Shown here piece by piece: positions 8,828 to 19,135 of a stretch of DNA of 21,003 nt. Every line of letters starts with the position of its first letter. Positions within the stretch are counted from its first letter, which is position 1. The translations under genes and the position numbers were made by a program. Source of the DNA: Apostichopus californicus (Eukaryota; Echinodermata; Holothuroidea; Aspidochirotida; Stichopodidae); assembly GCA_020650975.1 (NCBI GenBank), contig JAIPMN010000423.1, forward strand, positions 10,469-31,471, in the 5' to 3' direction. A model generated the notes under the pieces. The model was not told where the DNA came from, searched no databases, and saw nothing but the letters and a program-made list of their open reading frames with translations.

Positions 8828-9015
8828 TTCCACACTATATATATCAAGAATTCTGCCCGAATGGCACTCTTAGAGACTTTTTGCTTCGTAATAGTCAACA
8901 AGCTGGGATTTCTCGGGTTAATGAATATAATTCGACTCGGTCTGTAGATGTGAAATATTTGACTAAGCGAGCATCGGAAATAGCATATGCTTTGGCCTTT
9001 TTAACAGAACAAAAC
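8828..9015 (+). CDS. Receptor pseudokinase gene: kinase hinge and helix D-E exon
   Basis: 188 nt between TTTTTATCCGCAG and the strong donor AAC|GTAAGT, entering in phase 1 and leaving in phase 0. It reads PHYIYQEFCPNGTLRDFLLR, the classic beta5-hinge-alphaD wording of tyrosine kinases (compare Y-I-V-x-E-x-x-x-x-G-x-L-x-x-x-L). A variable insert (NSQQAGISRVNEYNSTRS, the kinase-insert position) comes next, then KYLTKRASEIAYALAFLTEQ, which is helix E just before the catalytic loop. All 62 codons are open and the match is strong. This is the surest kinase exon with the next one. By family the domain would be cytoplasmic, C-terminal to the membrane helix found at 4789-5007. Confidence 0.9.
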
Positions 9016-9676
9016 GTAAGTGGTTTAATATATCTAGTTTAACCTTGTTAACCAAAAACGAAGATTATCACATTTTACTATGCTACATTAAATACACACA
9101 ACATCATCACAACACCTATATTGAACGGAATACCCATACTGCGTGGCAGTCTATTCCAATGCAAGTTTTTCTCTTTTGGCATTGTCAATAAATTTCAAAA
9201 TTACGTGGACTGATATTACAAAACTGTTATAAAAAAAAAATTATACGTTTTTGCATTGCTTTGAGATACACGGAGTTTGATTTGCAAGACAAGCTGAAAC
9301 TTACATGTTGAGTGTAGTTTTCTATACTATGGTGGGTGGCAACATACTCGACCAATAAAAAAAAATAAGATACTGAAGACATTATATGTTACTTCAGTTT
9401 AAAAAAATTAAAAAAATTAGACCAGAGACGACGAACCATTTCACAAATTAGTTGAAACAGTCATTTAAAAGTCGTTGCAAAACATTCAAATATAAAAAGT
9501 AGTGCTACATAATAGATGGATGACCTGTTTCGTCCTGACAGTTTTGAGGGGATTTCCCGGTTGCTTTTTCAATGTCCAATGTCCCACTTTCCTTCGAAGT
9601 GTGAGTCCCTCTTTCTATCAGGAAGTAATTACAGTAACTAAATTCATATATTTTCACTTTCTTTTTAATGTAACAG
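9016..9676 (+). other. Intron between hinge and catalytic-loop exons
   Basis: AT-rich with several A-runs. It ends in a good acceptor (CACTTTCTTTTTAATGTAACAG). No other feature seen. Confidence 0.6.
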
Positions 9677-9796
9677 TATCAACATCCTGAGTTAACTACT
9701 GGGAACATACCTTTAACCGAAACTGGAAATTGCAAAGTATATGATTTCTGGCCAGAGAAAATAACAAAGAAGAGAATCTATCATCTGCTGGAAAAG
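9677..9796 (+). CDS. Receptor pseudokinase gene: altered catalytic-loop and DFG-loop exon
   Basis: 120 nt, phase 0 at both ends (TAACAG | ... AAG|GTACTT), 40 open codons. It reads YQHPELTTGNIPLTE, then CKVYDFWPEKITKKRIYHLL. Aligned with the family pattern HRDLAARNVLL...CKVSDFGLA, the catalytic HRD is HPE: the arginine and the catalytic aspartate are both changed. The asparagine that helps bind magnesium is kept (N in TTGN). DFG is DFW: its Asp is kept and its Gly lost. Known kinases need the HRD aspartate for phosphoryl transfer, so the product should be a pseudokinase. The helix E end in the previous exon joins in frame. Confidence 0.9.
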
Positions 9797-10894
9797 GTAC
9801 TTAGTACAGCTTTGCTTTTACATCTATTTAAATCATGCATAGGTCTTATGGAATCCCTTAAAATTGTCAGCACTGAATATCTTACGAACGGCTTTTGTCA
9901 TTACATTTGTACACTTAGAACCCTCTCAACCCCAATCCCGGTTTCATCGAGATGTAACCATATGATTATGACCATATGACAATATATTATTTATAAAAAG
10001 TAACTGGTAAGGGGATTCGTGGTGATACAAAAGGATCTAGGTGAAGGGATCTCCATTGTGTAAGTGTCGTATACACAATTAATATACATCACTTTTATCA
10101 GACAAATTGAAGACAGCCTCCATTTTCGATATTTCCCTTCTCGGTATTTAATGTGTATTGAAATCAGTGACACAGTATAGAGATATAGATAGATACCCCG
10201 TTCTATATGCGGACCATCTTAACCAAGTAGGTCAGTGACACTGATTGTGTGTTCAAAGGTTCGAAACCAGTAAGGAAGTCGTCATTCTACTGTAGGTTTT
10301 TGCTACATGTGTCGAACAATGCTAGTTCTGTTTAGGTGACATATTTTGCCTTACTCTAAAGATCAATTCATGATGCTAGATATTTACAATACGATGGCAT
10401 TCAGTAGCTGGGATGCGTGGGGTGAACATTCCTCACTTTTAACCAAACATAAAATGCACAACTAATATGGACCTCATTTATAGCGTAAATATGCCCTAGC
10501 ATGCTGATGTCCACAGCTGATATTCAATTTTATTCAGAGCCCTCTCAACTGGAATCGCGTTCAACGACTCGATGTACGTTGGCTTCTCTCCTTTCATAAC
10601 CGCAGACACTCTCTGGCATCAATCGTGCCCTTGAACAACTATTGAAGTGTTCTTAATCCGAATATCTAATGTGGTTTACACGGGACAGGGTAGCAGGATA
10701 ATCGCGTATTTTAATGACTAAATGCTACTCTCTGGTTGGTTCATTCGGCATTGCTGTCATTAACTTGTTCTACTTGTATTTTGGAACGGTGAATAAGGAG
10801 AGAGTTAATATTGCAAAATCCCAGTCAAAATATCATGCAAACAATGTATGTTTTCTTAACCTTATTTAAATTGGTAATTCATAAATCCCCCCCC

Positions 10895-11785
10895 CCCCTA
10901 TGTTTTGAAGAACAAATAATGTTAAAATCGTGTTCAAGAATCCGGTTTAAAGTTCGTATGTATGGGCAATGTATAGACTAACATATTCTGCATTGCAATA
11001 ACATTTAATATCAATCAAAACACATAACAAATGAAATAAAACTTTAGCAACGTTTTATATTTTGTTGTCGACGTTTCGTGCTGTACCATACCGTTGGTGC
11101 AAAATCTTGTAATGTGGTGAAATAACTTGAACCATGTTGGCAGTTTCTAACTATTACCCGTGTTAAGTCAATTTGCGTCAAACATTATCAAAACAAAACT
11201 GAGGATTAAGGTTTAGTGCGTATATTTTGTACGTGCCTGGTTTATTATTGACTAAATTGTGACTTTAACATCCTGTTCGATAGAGATACCCACGAGTAAC
11301 CTTACTAACGCTCCATAAGAAGATTTTTTTGAGGTACTTTATGTTTCTTTCTTTTAAAATTTTAGACATTTTCATGAATCCAGTTTGACGCTTGTGTTTA
11401 TGATAACGTAACCAACAAATAAACATATTCTGTATTGTAAAAACATATCAAGAAAAATTATGAAGACAAGGAATAACATTTAACTGAAGTTTATATTTTA
11501 TTGTTTTGATTTGCAACACTACATTGGTGTAACTTCTTCGATTCATGGAGCTTTTAATCTTAAATTCTGATGTGGCGGAATAACTGAAGCCACGCACGTA
11601 TATTGGTATTACTGTCGTGCCTATTTGCGTTAACTTAGATACTATAGGAACTACGTGGTATGTAAGATCGTCCTGACTGTATTTTGTTCTGGTCTGTTTC
11701 ATTTTTTAATATATTGTGACTTTGATAGCTTGGTAGATATACCCATGACCAACGCTATTGCTACTGATTCTCGCTTCGAAATGTT
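10895..11785 (+). repeat. Diverged tandem duplication, unit about 0.44 kb
   Basis: Words recur in order at a slowly growing offset: GAATCC at 10938 and 11376, ACATATTCTG at 10981 and 11423, ATTTGCGT at 11171 and 11623, GTGACTTT at 11259 and 11716. The offset rises from 438 to 457, as expected for two old copies with indels. Copy limits are approximate (10895-11335 and 11340-11785). No protein coding is seen in either copy. Confidence 0.65.
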
Positions 11786-12699
11786 CTTGGTACGTAAAAT
11801 GTGAAGTTTGGACCTTTCCCCGACTGTATCTTGTTTGCTATTGTGTGATTAAGCTAGCGATAATATTATTACCAGAGACAATTAAAACAAGAGCATCCCG
11901 CAGTATCTCAATACTGGAAGTTCTAATTTCGATTCCTAATTTCATATCTTTGCTTTGTCCCTACAATTATCAATATCAATCATAGTACAACAAATAGAGA
12001 ACTTGCATTTACGCTACTTTGCCACGAATAGTCTATGCAGGTTACACTTCATCCTGCGAGTGTTGCTTTTAGCGCTCATTGCCTGTTTGTCGAGAGAACG
12101 GCGTTGCAATGTTTAGTAATGTCATAGAATATTTAAGAACTCGTTTTTTATGTGGTATCCTTCATCTTGGGTCAGTCTCTGTTGGACTTTTTGGTCATAT
12201 AGTTTATGATGTATCAGGTTCCTAGACATCAATCAGCTTATCTTCGTGATGAATTGAAAAGTATTTTTGGATACGTGAAATGTACATCTTATGTAGGAAC
12301 TTCTTGTTAATTTTTCTTCACACTGGTGAATATGAATGTGCGATTTAGAACAAAAGAATATAACAGGAATGTGTTTTTTCAAGGTTTATCAAAGTTTATT
12401 TAATCAAGGCAATGAATGGAATGGCGTAAAAAGTACTGAATTAAATTAAGAAGTCCAAAAAGTTACTATATCCCAAGTGCCCACATAGGAGAATCCAACC
12501 CGCAGATGCAGAAAGAGTCCTGAAAATGAAAGAAAACAAAACTAAATGTTAACAGAACGTTCGATAATAGGAGACAATATATAAAGTCACATAAAATTGA
12601 CTTCACATTGCTTTTAAATGCAACAAGCCCATATTACATAACACATTGTAGTGAAACTTGTAAATGCATTTTCTCTCTAAAAATGACAGAAACATACAG

Positions 12700-13249
12700 C
12701 AGACCCGTCAACTCTCCCGGTTTTACCGGGAGACTCCCGGTTTTTACCCGAATCTCCAGGCCTCCCGGTTTCATATTCTATTCTCCCGGTTTTTTAATGT
12801 TTCATCACTTGGGATATTTCTGAAAATAGCCAACAATTAGTCTTATGCTTAGTAATTCCCCACAGTAACGCTGAACAGGAAAGGCTTTAAGTGTAGTTCG
12901 CAAGAAAAAGACAGACAGTTGGTCAAGTCTCAAGCTTGATGGGACTCTATCTAGCATATTAGCCATGAAGTCACAGTACCCAAAGTCCACTGTTCCCTGT
13001 TTCAAATGGAAGCCTACTAAAGAAACCCTGTAGAAAGCGAAGCGAGCTGCTGTAAACTACAACAAGAAACACTGATTGGATGATTCTCTCACTGTATTGC
13101 ATAAGTTGACTATACTTATTTAGGAGTATTTATATCATTTTAGTTGAAAAATTACCAACCTCCCTAGTTTCCCTCTGTTCTCCCTATTTTTTGGCCCTGA
13201 AAAAAATGTTATTCTCCCTATTTTGGGGTCAAACAGGTTGACAGGTCTG
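12700..13249 (+). mobile_element. hAT-like non-autonomous DNA transposon with terminal inverted repeats
   Basis: The left end CAGACCCGTCAAC (12700) matches the reverse complement of the right end GTTGACAGGTCTG (ending 13249), with one mismatch over 13 bases. ATACAG flanks both ends, at 12694-12699 and 13250-13255. The shared string is ATACAGCA, so an 8-bp target duplication offset by two bases is also possible. CAG-type ends and 8-bp duplications are hallmarks of the hAT superfamily. The subterminal parts carry repeated CTCCCGGTTTT and CTCCCTATTTT motifs. The centre keeps the tail of a broken transposase (separate entry). At 550 bp it is a deletion derivative. Confidence 0.75.
12828..13072 (+). 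pseudogene. Remnant of a hAT transposase C-terminal dimerisation region
   Basis: The plus strand reads LVIPHSNAEQERL in one frame up to a TAA near 12888, then, one base out of step, SVVRKKKTDSWSSLKLDGTL, then SSILAMKSQYPKS and VPCFKWKPTKETL, a TAG, and KAKRAAVNYNKKH. The pattern PxSNAxxERxFSxxRKxKTxxRxxL is that of the hAT C-terminal dimerisation region. A one-base frameshift and at least one internal stop show that it is dead. The rest of the transposase (the catalytic region) is missing, fitting the short element length. Confidence 0.6.
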
Positions 13250-14345
13250 ATACAGCATTACAGGGTGAAGAACTTCGAAACAAAGTTAAATAGGCACATG
13301 CACAACCAAAAACAAAATTAACTGGAATATGAATTCACACACAAAAGAATACTATCAAAATGAGTTGCAAACACTGTACGAAAATTCAGTGCACACTTAT
13401 CCTTTTGGACAAAGTAGAGAACCAATGTTCACTTGTCACTGACTCGACCAACCTGTAATGTAGCCTACAGTGACTTTATCCAGAATTAGCAGGTGGGCCT
13501 ATGTATCTAGGTACACCGGATAAAATCACACAAGGGTAAAACTACTTAGTACTAACCAGAGCCAGCCAAGGCAGTACTTTTTTTAATATAAGCTTATTTA
13601 ATTTTCAAGTACTATTATATGTACTGGGCATGAAGGTATTGCCAGTGCTGACAACCAACAGTGGCAGAAGTCAGTAGTAAACTAATAATACCAGCATAGG
13701 CTTAGTATTGTGTAGTTGTACTAGCACTACCCTTCTTTGAACTGCTTTAAGTCCTCCACAATTCAAGGCAACGACATTGTATTCGTAAACAATGTCTTGA
13801 AAGCTAACATCATAATTCATAAACACACGGTCCCGTAATATGAATACACTGCACTATATAATACTTAAAACTATAACCCTAGGCTACACACTATGGTAAT
13901 GTACATTTACATGTACACATGCAATTAACCACGATAGGATACGTTGATGCCGGTGAACAAGAGCAACCTTAAAAATGTCACTTTAATTCAACCCAGAATG
14001 CTGGAACAACTCCGAATTTAGCCTCAAATCATTGTTTAACTTGTTTTATACCATCGAACGGACGATGGAGGTACTTTCTTGAAAACGGAAAATGTGCAAT
14101 TCGAAAGATGAAAGGTTTTTACTTACGTTTCGTTTTTATTTTTCAAGCCGAGGCAAAGAAATTTCCGAATTTCATCCACATTGTGAGTCCGAAATCGTCG
14201 CAAACAGATATTTAATGAATATTCAACTTCTTTTGTTCAAAGTTTTGCTTGTAGTAATTCGTTTGCTGCTTTATGAATATGTATTAAAACGGATTTTCAG
14301 ACGATATCCAAGCTGCAGTGTACTAAAATATAGTGATGGGCTAAG

Positions 14346-14363
14346 CTCCCACAATGCATTTCA
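14346..14363 (+). promoter_or_regulatory. Possible ZNF143/STAF-type binding site
   Basis: CTCCCACAATGCATTTCA fits the published vertebrate STAF consensus YWCCCRNMATSCMYYRCR at 17 of 18 positions, by eye. It sits in a GC-richer patch inside a large intron. Such sites mark promoters in vertebrates; a role here is speculative, and no transcript start is visible. Confidence 0.25.
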
Positions 14364-14985
14364 CCGCTTTGCCAAGTGTTGACTGCAGGGAAACGCGGGC
14401 AAAAGTTTCCTACAAACAAGTTTCGGAGCGTGTGCAAAAAAGGCCTGCAACAACTGTGTTTCAGCCCGATTTGGACATAAATCGGTGAAAAAGTCATAGA
14501 ATGAGATACAATTCTCGAATAAAAAATAGTAACTTTTGTTGGCCTATATGATATATACTTGCTCTGGAAATTCCAGAGAAAAAGAATTTTGTATGAAGAC
14601 GCTGAAACTTTTTTAAGAGAAGAGAGAGTCCCACTTACTGTTACAATTTCTCTATACATGTAATGTATTGAGATAAAAATACGAACACAAAACCGCTCAA
14701 GTGCAAAAGCGATATAGCTACTTTGAAATGATTGATCAGCTGTTACGATTGTTTGCTTTACCTCTGCAAAGTTACATATAGATTATACACGTGTCTCAGC
14801 GTCGAAGACAAAGGAAATACATGTGTGACGTGTCCGGTACGAGTATAATCGTGATGAATAAGTTGTTGCATATGAGAACAAAGAAACTACCATTATATTT
14901 AATGTCACGACGAGGTGTAATCATTCCTGCTCTTGGACCATTTAGCTAACCTCATGTGAAGTATCTGTTCTTTTCAATTTTACAG

Positions 14986-15071
14986 TACACTGTTAGTCGC
15001 TCACAAACCTCTGACGAACACCCTGTGTGGCATCTGTCCCCTTCGAAGGGACTCCTGATTCATCATCTGAC
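14986..15071 (+). CDS. Receptor pseudokinase gene: end of activation segment
   Basis: The acceptor is excellent (CTGTTCTTTTCAATTTTACAG) and entry is phase 0, matching the end of the DFW exon 5.2 kb upstream. It reads YTVSRSQTSDEHPVWHLSPS, then KGLLIHHL, and leaves in phase 2 at CTGAC|GTAACA. HPVWHLSPSKGLLIHHLT lines up with the P+1 loop wording LPVKWMAPEAL...YT of tyrosine kinases: Pro-Val kept, W shifted, APE replaced by SPS. Losing the APE glutamate breaks the usual salt bridge to helix H-I, in line with a pseudokinase or with decay. Moderate confidence; the alignment is short. Confidence 0.6.
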
Positions 15072-15158
15072 GTAACACCATCACAACAAACTGTTGGAGC
15101 TAATGGTGACATACTCCTTTTAGAGTCTATATCCATCCGCTCGATTGTTCTCCTTCAG

Positions 15159-15197
15159 GAAAAGTGCAAAAGCAGCAGGAGAACAATTTTTTGACAT
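15159..15197 (+). CDS. Candidate 39-nt exon for helix F
   Basis: A very good acceptor (CGATTGTTCTCCTTCAG) precedes it. Entry in phase 2 completes Thr and reads KSAKAAGEQFFDM, leaving in phase 2 at GACAT|GTTATC (weak donor). It lines up with the helix F wording LTTKSDVWSFGVLFWEM, keeping KS, G, F and the acidic-Met end. DVW, whose Asp is nearly invariant in active kinases, is replaced. Without the splice the frame stops six codons later. Confidence 0.42.
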
Positions 15198-16307
15198 GTT
15201 ATCAATCATGATCTAGTTGTGGCTTGCATAATGAAGAGCATGAATGGAAGTACATGTGGTGGGAAAATTGGGTCAATTGAGGCAATTGTAGACCCCTTTA
15301 GGCCTCCCAGGAGCAGCGTAGGAAAATTGTTTACTACTGAGTGAAGAAGTTTGTTTACAAGTGACGAACAATTCCGGCTCGGATAGCAAAAAAATCTGCG
15401 CGGTCATGGTACGTAAAATTGATGGTGCCATGAAAGGCCAACTTGTCAGCTTTCCGGTGATGGGTAGCGTTTAGCTAGTGAAAACTTCTATCTAGACTTA
15501 GAGACCACATTACTTTTGTGATTTAGTGTGTAAGTCAACGGGGCTTTTAATGGGCGTATGCTACCCTATGATTGACACAAATAGGTCAGAAATAACATGT
15601 AGGAATAATATTACATGCAGACAATGGTTAAAGAACTGGTGTCACACACAACTGTTTAAACAAATTTCTCTCTTCGTGTATTCAACTGTTAGTTTGCGAC
15701 TAGCGATGGATGTTGATATAACGTTGATTGTACTGTAAACGTCCATAACATCATATTTACAGAACTGGCAGTTAGTGTTGATGCACAATTTATCTGGTAT
15801 TAAATTTCTGAAACTTGAACCATGAATCACTGTTATATGATAGTGATTTGTCCACGGGCGTACGAGCCCAATTTAATTCGGGCGGAGGGGGGAGGGCGGG
15901 AAGATTTGCTCGTTTGGAAGGCGTACTGGTGAGATCACCCTCACCTTTGAAATTCGAGTTCGATATAAGGAATGATAACAGTGGTACATATACTATATTA
16001 ATACAATACAATATTAATGAAATATGGAAAGTATAATACATAATTATATTATTACGTTGGATTTGTCAAAGCGCAGCATGTGATATTTATAACATTCAGA
16101 AGTGTCAGTTTTCTCTGTATAACGCTTGCAGCTTGTGCCTACTGCTATTTAACAAGGAGGAGTCATATACCTTTCAGTATTGTAGCATACACGGATCTTC
16201 TAATGTATACCACGCTACGATTATAAAGACGAGGTTAATGGTTTGTATTTCATATAGGACCCTTAAATGTATTGTTTCCAGAACAAAAACTTTTTTTCTG
16301 AGGCAGG
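15198..16307 (+). other. Intron with a MITE-end relic
   Basis: Mostly AT-rich, with a G-rich patch at 15853-15901 related to the 8117 element. Chance frames at 15526-15738, 15790-16041 and 15815-16036 show no domain. A TTATTATTATTATCATTATT-like microsatellite follows just outside, near 16360. Confidence 0.5.
15853..15901 (+). mobile_element. Single end of a MITE related to the 8117-8478 element
   Basis: GGGCGTACGAGCCCAATTTA followed by a G-rich tract (GGCGGAGGGGGGAGGGCGGG) resembles AGGCGTAGGAGCCCAATGTT plus its G tract at 8117. No matching right end was found downstream, so this is a solo or truncated end. Confidence 0.5.
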
Positions 16308-16321
16308 TTCTGGATCTCGGG
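16308..16321 (+). CDS. Candidate 14-nt microexon after helix F
   Basis: The acceptor CTTTTTTTCTGAGGCAG is strong and the donor is TCGG|GTAAAG. Entering in phase 2 it reads FWIS and leaves in phase 1, exactly the phases needed to join 15197 and 17416. The joined text DM-FWIS-V-FWNPYGYGE fits the length of the F-to-G linker. Evidence is splice sites, phase and length only. Confidence 0.33.
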
Positions 16322-17415
16322 TAAAGAGAAAGGTACGCGGATTGCTTGGCTATTGTTAATATTATTATTATTATCATTATTAATTGAGATATGTACCCAG
16401 GAGTCCTTGATAGATTGTATGTGATTATCAGAGTTCCAGAGGCGTGTGCATCTATGTGTACTTGCTACATCGATACGACTGAGGTGGGGTCAATCATATA
16501 AGAAGGGTTCGAAGGATATTGAAGAACTTTCTAGAGGCGTGCTTGTGAACTTTGGGTTATGGAAGTCACCTCTGACAATTAGTGGTGTGGGTTATTTTCT
16601 AAAAAGGTACGTCAAATGGTCCAATCTTAAGCATATTTGGACTACACATTCGATCTATAATTAGCTCTTAACGTATGGCTATGCTAATGAATACACTTGA
16701 TTTGTGTGTGTGTGTGTGTTTGTTCAAAAGCGCGTGTACACCCATAGCTGTGGGTTTTGTTTATTTAGCAGAAACTAAAAATGAAAAATTGTCTGAACCA
16801 TGTTTCCGCAACTAAAGAAGGTGAGTGGGAGCCATATGTTTCCGCACCTCCCCCATTCCCCTTCCTCCCATTGCAGGAACAACCGTGTACTATATAACTA
16901 CTTAGCAATTGATAAATGTGTTGCCAACTTCTCTGAGGTTACATTCAGTGCCATAATTTTCTCAGGTTATATTTCTACATTAATCCATAGTAACTGGAAA
17001 TTAACAAATAACAGGCCGTGACAGTTATAATGACCAATGCCCGCCATTTTTACCTTCGAATTTGAAACACTGAAGTACTCTTTAAACTGTATTATCCCTG
17101 ATTATGACACAATATTTAATGAAATAGATATTGATTATCGACCTAATATTAATAATTGTTTCAATTAACGAATATCATAGAACATGTGTCAAGTTCGGAA
17201 GCACGAGAAGGTAGTATACTTTCCATCTTGTCGTGTGATGACATATATGTGAGGGTAACTGTAAATGTCAAATATCCTCTTTGTATATTTACGTGACGGG
17301 ATGAGTGGGAGCGGTAAGAGTCCCAAAGGTAACTACGAATTCCCAGTTTCTCAATTTTCCATGCATGGTCAAGTTACAATATTCTCTATAGTCTTGTGTT
17401 CTATCCATTTTACAG
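16322..17415 (+). other. Intron with simple repeats
   Basis: Contains a (TTA)n-like tract near 16357-16383 and a (GT)n tract at 16703-16719. The frame at 17265-17313 (SNILFVYLRDGMSGS) ends at a strong donor in the right phase, but a stop sits directly before it and there is no acceptor, so I do not call it an exon. Confidence 0.5.
16703..16719. repeat. (GT)n microsatellite
   Basis: Eight uninterrupted TG units in the intron before the NPYGYGE exon. Confidence 0.85.
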
Positions 17416-17445
17416 TTTTCTGGAATCCTTACGGCTATGGTGAAC
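17416..17445 (+). CDS. Receptor pseudokinase gene: short exon, F-G linker (NPYGYGE)
   Basis: 30 nt between CATTTTACAG and the excellent donor AAC|GTAAGT, phase 1 at both ends, reading FWNPYGYGE. The wording corresponds to the GxxPYPG segment after helix F of tyrosine kinases. It continues in phase to the 17-nt candidate at 18698 (PIDEKE), then LLKTGEELTDADYANE. The combined text resembles the alphaF-alphaG part of receptor kinases closely enough to support this exon despite its size. Confidence 0.5.
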
Positions 17446-18697
17446 GTAAGTAGCTTCTGGATCTTCGGTCTGGTCGCTGGCTTCTGTACACAGATCCTGA
17501 TTCATTCTTTCGTGTAAGTAATGCGTGTTAGTTATCATCACGCTAAAATGTATACTTCAGGTAGAAACATAAGTTTCATTTGTCGTAGACAGGAAATGAG
17601 TTTCTGCCTTAATCCATCCTTTAGTATGCATTATAGTTGTTGCCATGAGTTTGCCTTTAACAATAAAGTGTTAAAAAATGTCCAGACGGAGTGCAGACAA
17701 ACATTCCTGTTGCTCTTCATGAGTGTGATGTTATTGGTTTAAGAAGTTTACTTCCCGGCGAAATCATAATCCGAAATCATACAAATGCTGCTCCAACTAG
17801 TAGGGATTTCCTTAACATACTTACCGCCTCGTCCCCCACCCTCCGTTTTGCTCACCCATGAGGCAGATTCATAAATGTGATAATCCGAGTTTAAATTTCC
17901 TTTAAATTCCCTCATCCCGGTATTCGGGATAGAAGTGGACAATAAAGACAGTATTAAGGATTTAAGTACTGTAATGTTTTACAGTTTTAAGTTTTGCATT
18001 TGAATCTATGGTCTTACCAGAAGCTAATCATATTTCTAGGCATTTCCTGTAGTAAATTGTTAAGATGAAAGTCAAGAAAGTCTAGCATATTAGGGTTAAC
18101 CATTGTAAATTCCTATTTGTCATGACTTATTTCCTTCCCGTCTTCTACTTTAAATATCAAACCAAAGTTATTACAAAATGATAATTAAAATATTAAATGG
18201 TTGCAAGCACTGCCAGCGTAAAGTGAACTTAAGTACAAAAGAGCTAGCTATAACCATATCGTCATTCAAGCTGTTGAACAGAACTGTTCCATACAGCATA
18301 ATTATATATACAAGTTTCACTCTTTTCTTCACATAAGAGATTCTCAATCCCATTTGAAAACAAAAAAAGACAACTTGAACACTTTCATACCAAAGAAATT
18401 ATAGAACGAAGATCATAACAACCAACGAAAGTATCTGCTATATTATAATGTGTTCCGTTATATTAAAACTCCCTATATTTATATGTTCATGTAACAGATA
18501 TCGACTTGTGTTGATATTATAGAGACATTGGTATATTAAGCGGGGATGGTATGCCTCGGGTACCAGTCAGGGGGATTGTCCTGCCACTGACACCCCACTA
18601 AAAATAGTAACAATAATAATACAAATAATAATAATAAAATAAATAAAAACATAAAGTAAAATAAATACTTCTTTATGGAGATGCTAGTGGTTCACAG
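17446..18697 (+). other. Intron, no gene seen
   Basis: AT-rich. A 73-codon plus frame (17521-17742) and a 64-codon minus frame (17748-17942) have no domain and no splice context. An A/T-only simple tract spans about 18600-18668. Confidence 0.5.
18600..18668. repeat. A/T-only simple tract (AAT-rich)
   Basis: Impure AATAATAATA and AAATAAATAAA runs with little G or C, in the intron just before the 17-nt candidate exon. Confidence 0.7.
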
Positions 18698-18714
18698 CTA
18701 TAGACGAAAAGGAG
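18698..18714 (+). CDS. Candidate 17-nt microexon (PIDEKE)
   Basis: Bounded by GGTTCACAG and GAG|GTAAGT (excellent donor). Entering in phase 1 and leaving in phase 0, it supplies PIDEKE between NPYGYGE and LLKTGEEL, where kinases have a short acidic stretch before helix G. The pyrimidine tract is poor. It rests on donor strength, phase and fit. Confidence 0.35.
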
Positions 18715-19135
18715 GTAAGTTTTTCCTGTTTTTGTTACTCATTGTTGTTGTTTATGCCAATCTATATTGTCTACTAATGTGAATATTTTGAACAAACAAC
18801 AGGGAAAACATTCACTGAAGAATGAGAAATCCTTAACATATATGCAGTAGTACAAGATGAAGTTTAGCCCCATTTTAGCACGAATATACCGTAAACCTTA
18901 GCATTTATGTGAGCATTGATCCCAACTATGGGACCTTCATGCTTCAACGGACACCTGCCCACTGGAACCCACTCCGTTAGACTCACGTTTCGCTTATCAA
19001 CACATCCTGCCGGTATTTTCATATATAAGTCGGCAAAACAATGCACCCCCTCCCCCTCCTGTATTAATAATGATCTGGCATCGCACCTGATTGAATATAA
19101 TATTCCTTAATAACTTTTATATGCATTACTTACAG

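Larger units (their letters stand above)
9797..14985 (+). other. Large intron (about 5.2 kb) with transposon remnants
   Basis: No coding exon of the receptor gene was found here. It holds a diverged tandem duplication (10895-11785), a hAT-like element (12700-13249), a short C homopolymer (10887-10896) and a GC-richer patch near 14330-14480 with a site resembling the ZNF143/STAF motif. Two overlapping opposite-strand frames at 14092-14382 and 14297-14659 have no recognisable domain. Confidence 0.5.

Noticed and set aside
10256-10268. GGTTCGAAACC resembling a tRNA B box (SINE or tRNA)
   Set aside because: No A box at proper spacing, no T-stem pairing and no acceptor stem could be found.
14092-14659. 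Overlapping plus (96-codon) and minus (120-codon) frames
   Set aside because: Neither shows a domain, a signal or splice context. They overlap on opposite strands in a slightly GC-richer patch, where long chance frames are expected.
15790-16041. Opposite-strand 83- and 73-codon frames
   Set aside because: Both are produced by the G-rich MITE end (PALPPPPE and SGGGGRAGR text), not by a gene.
17265-17313. SNILFVYLRDGMSGS as a helix F exon, with a strong donor in the right phase
   Set aside because: A stop codon directly precedes it and there is no AG acceptor; 15159 fits helix F better.
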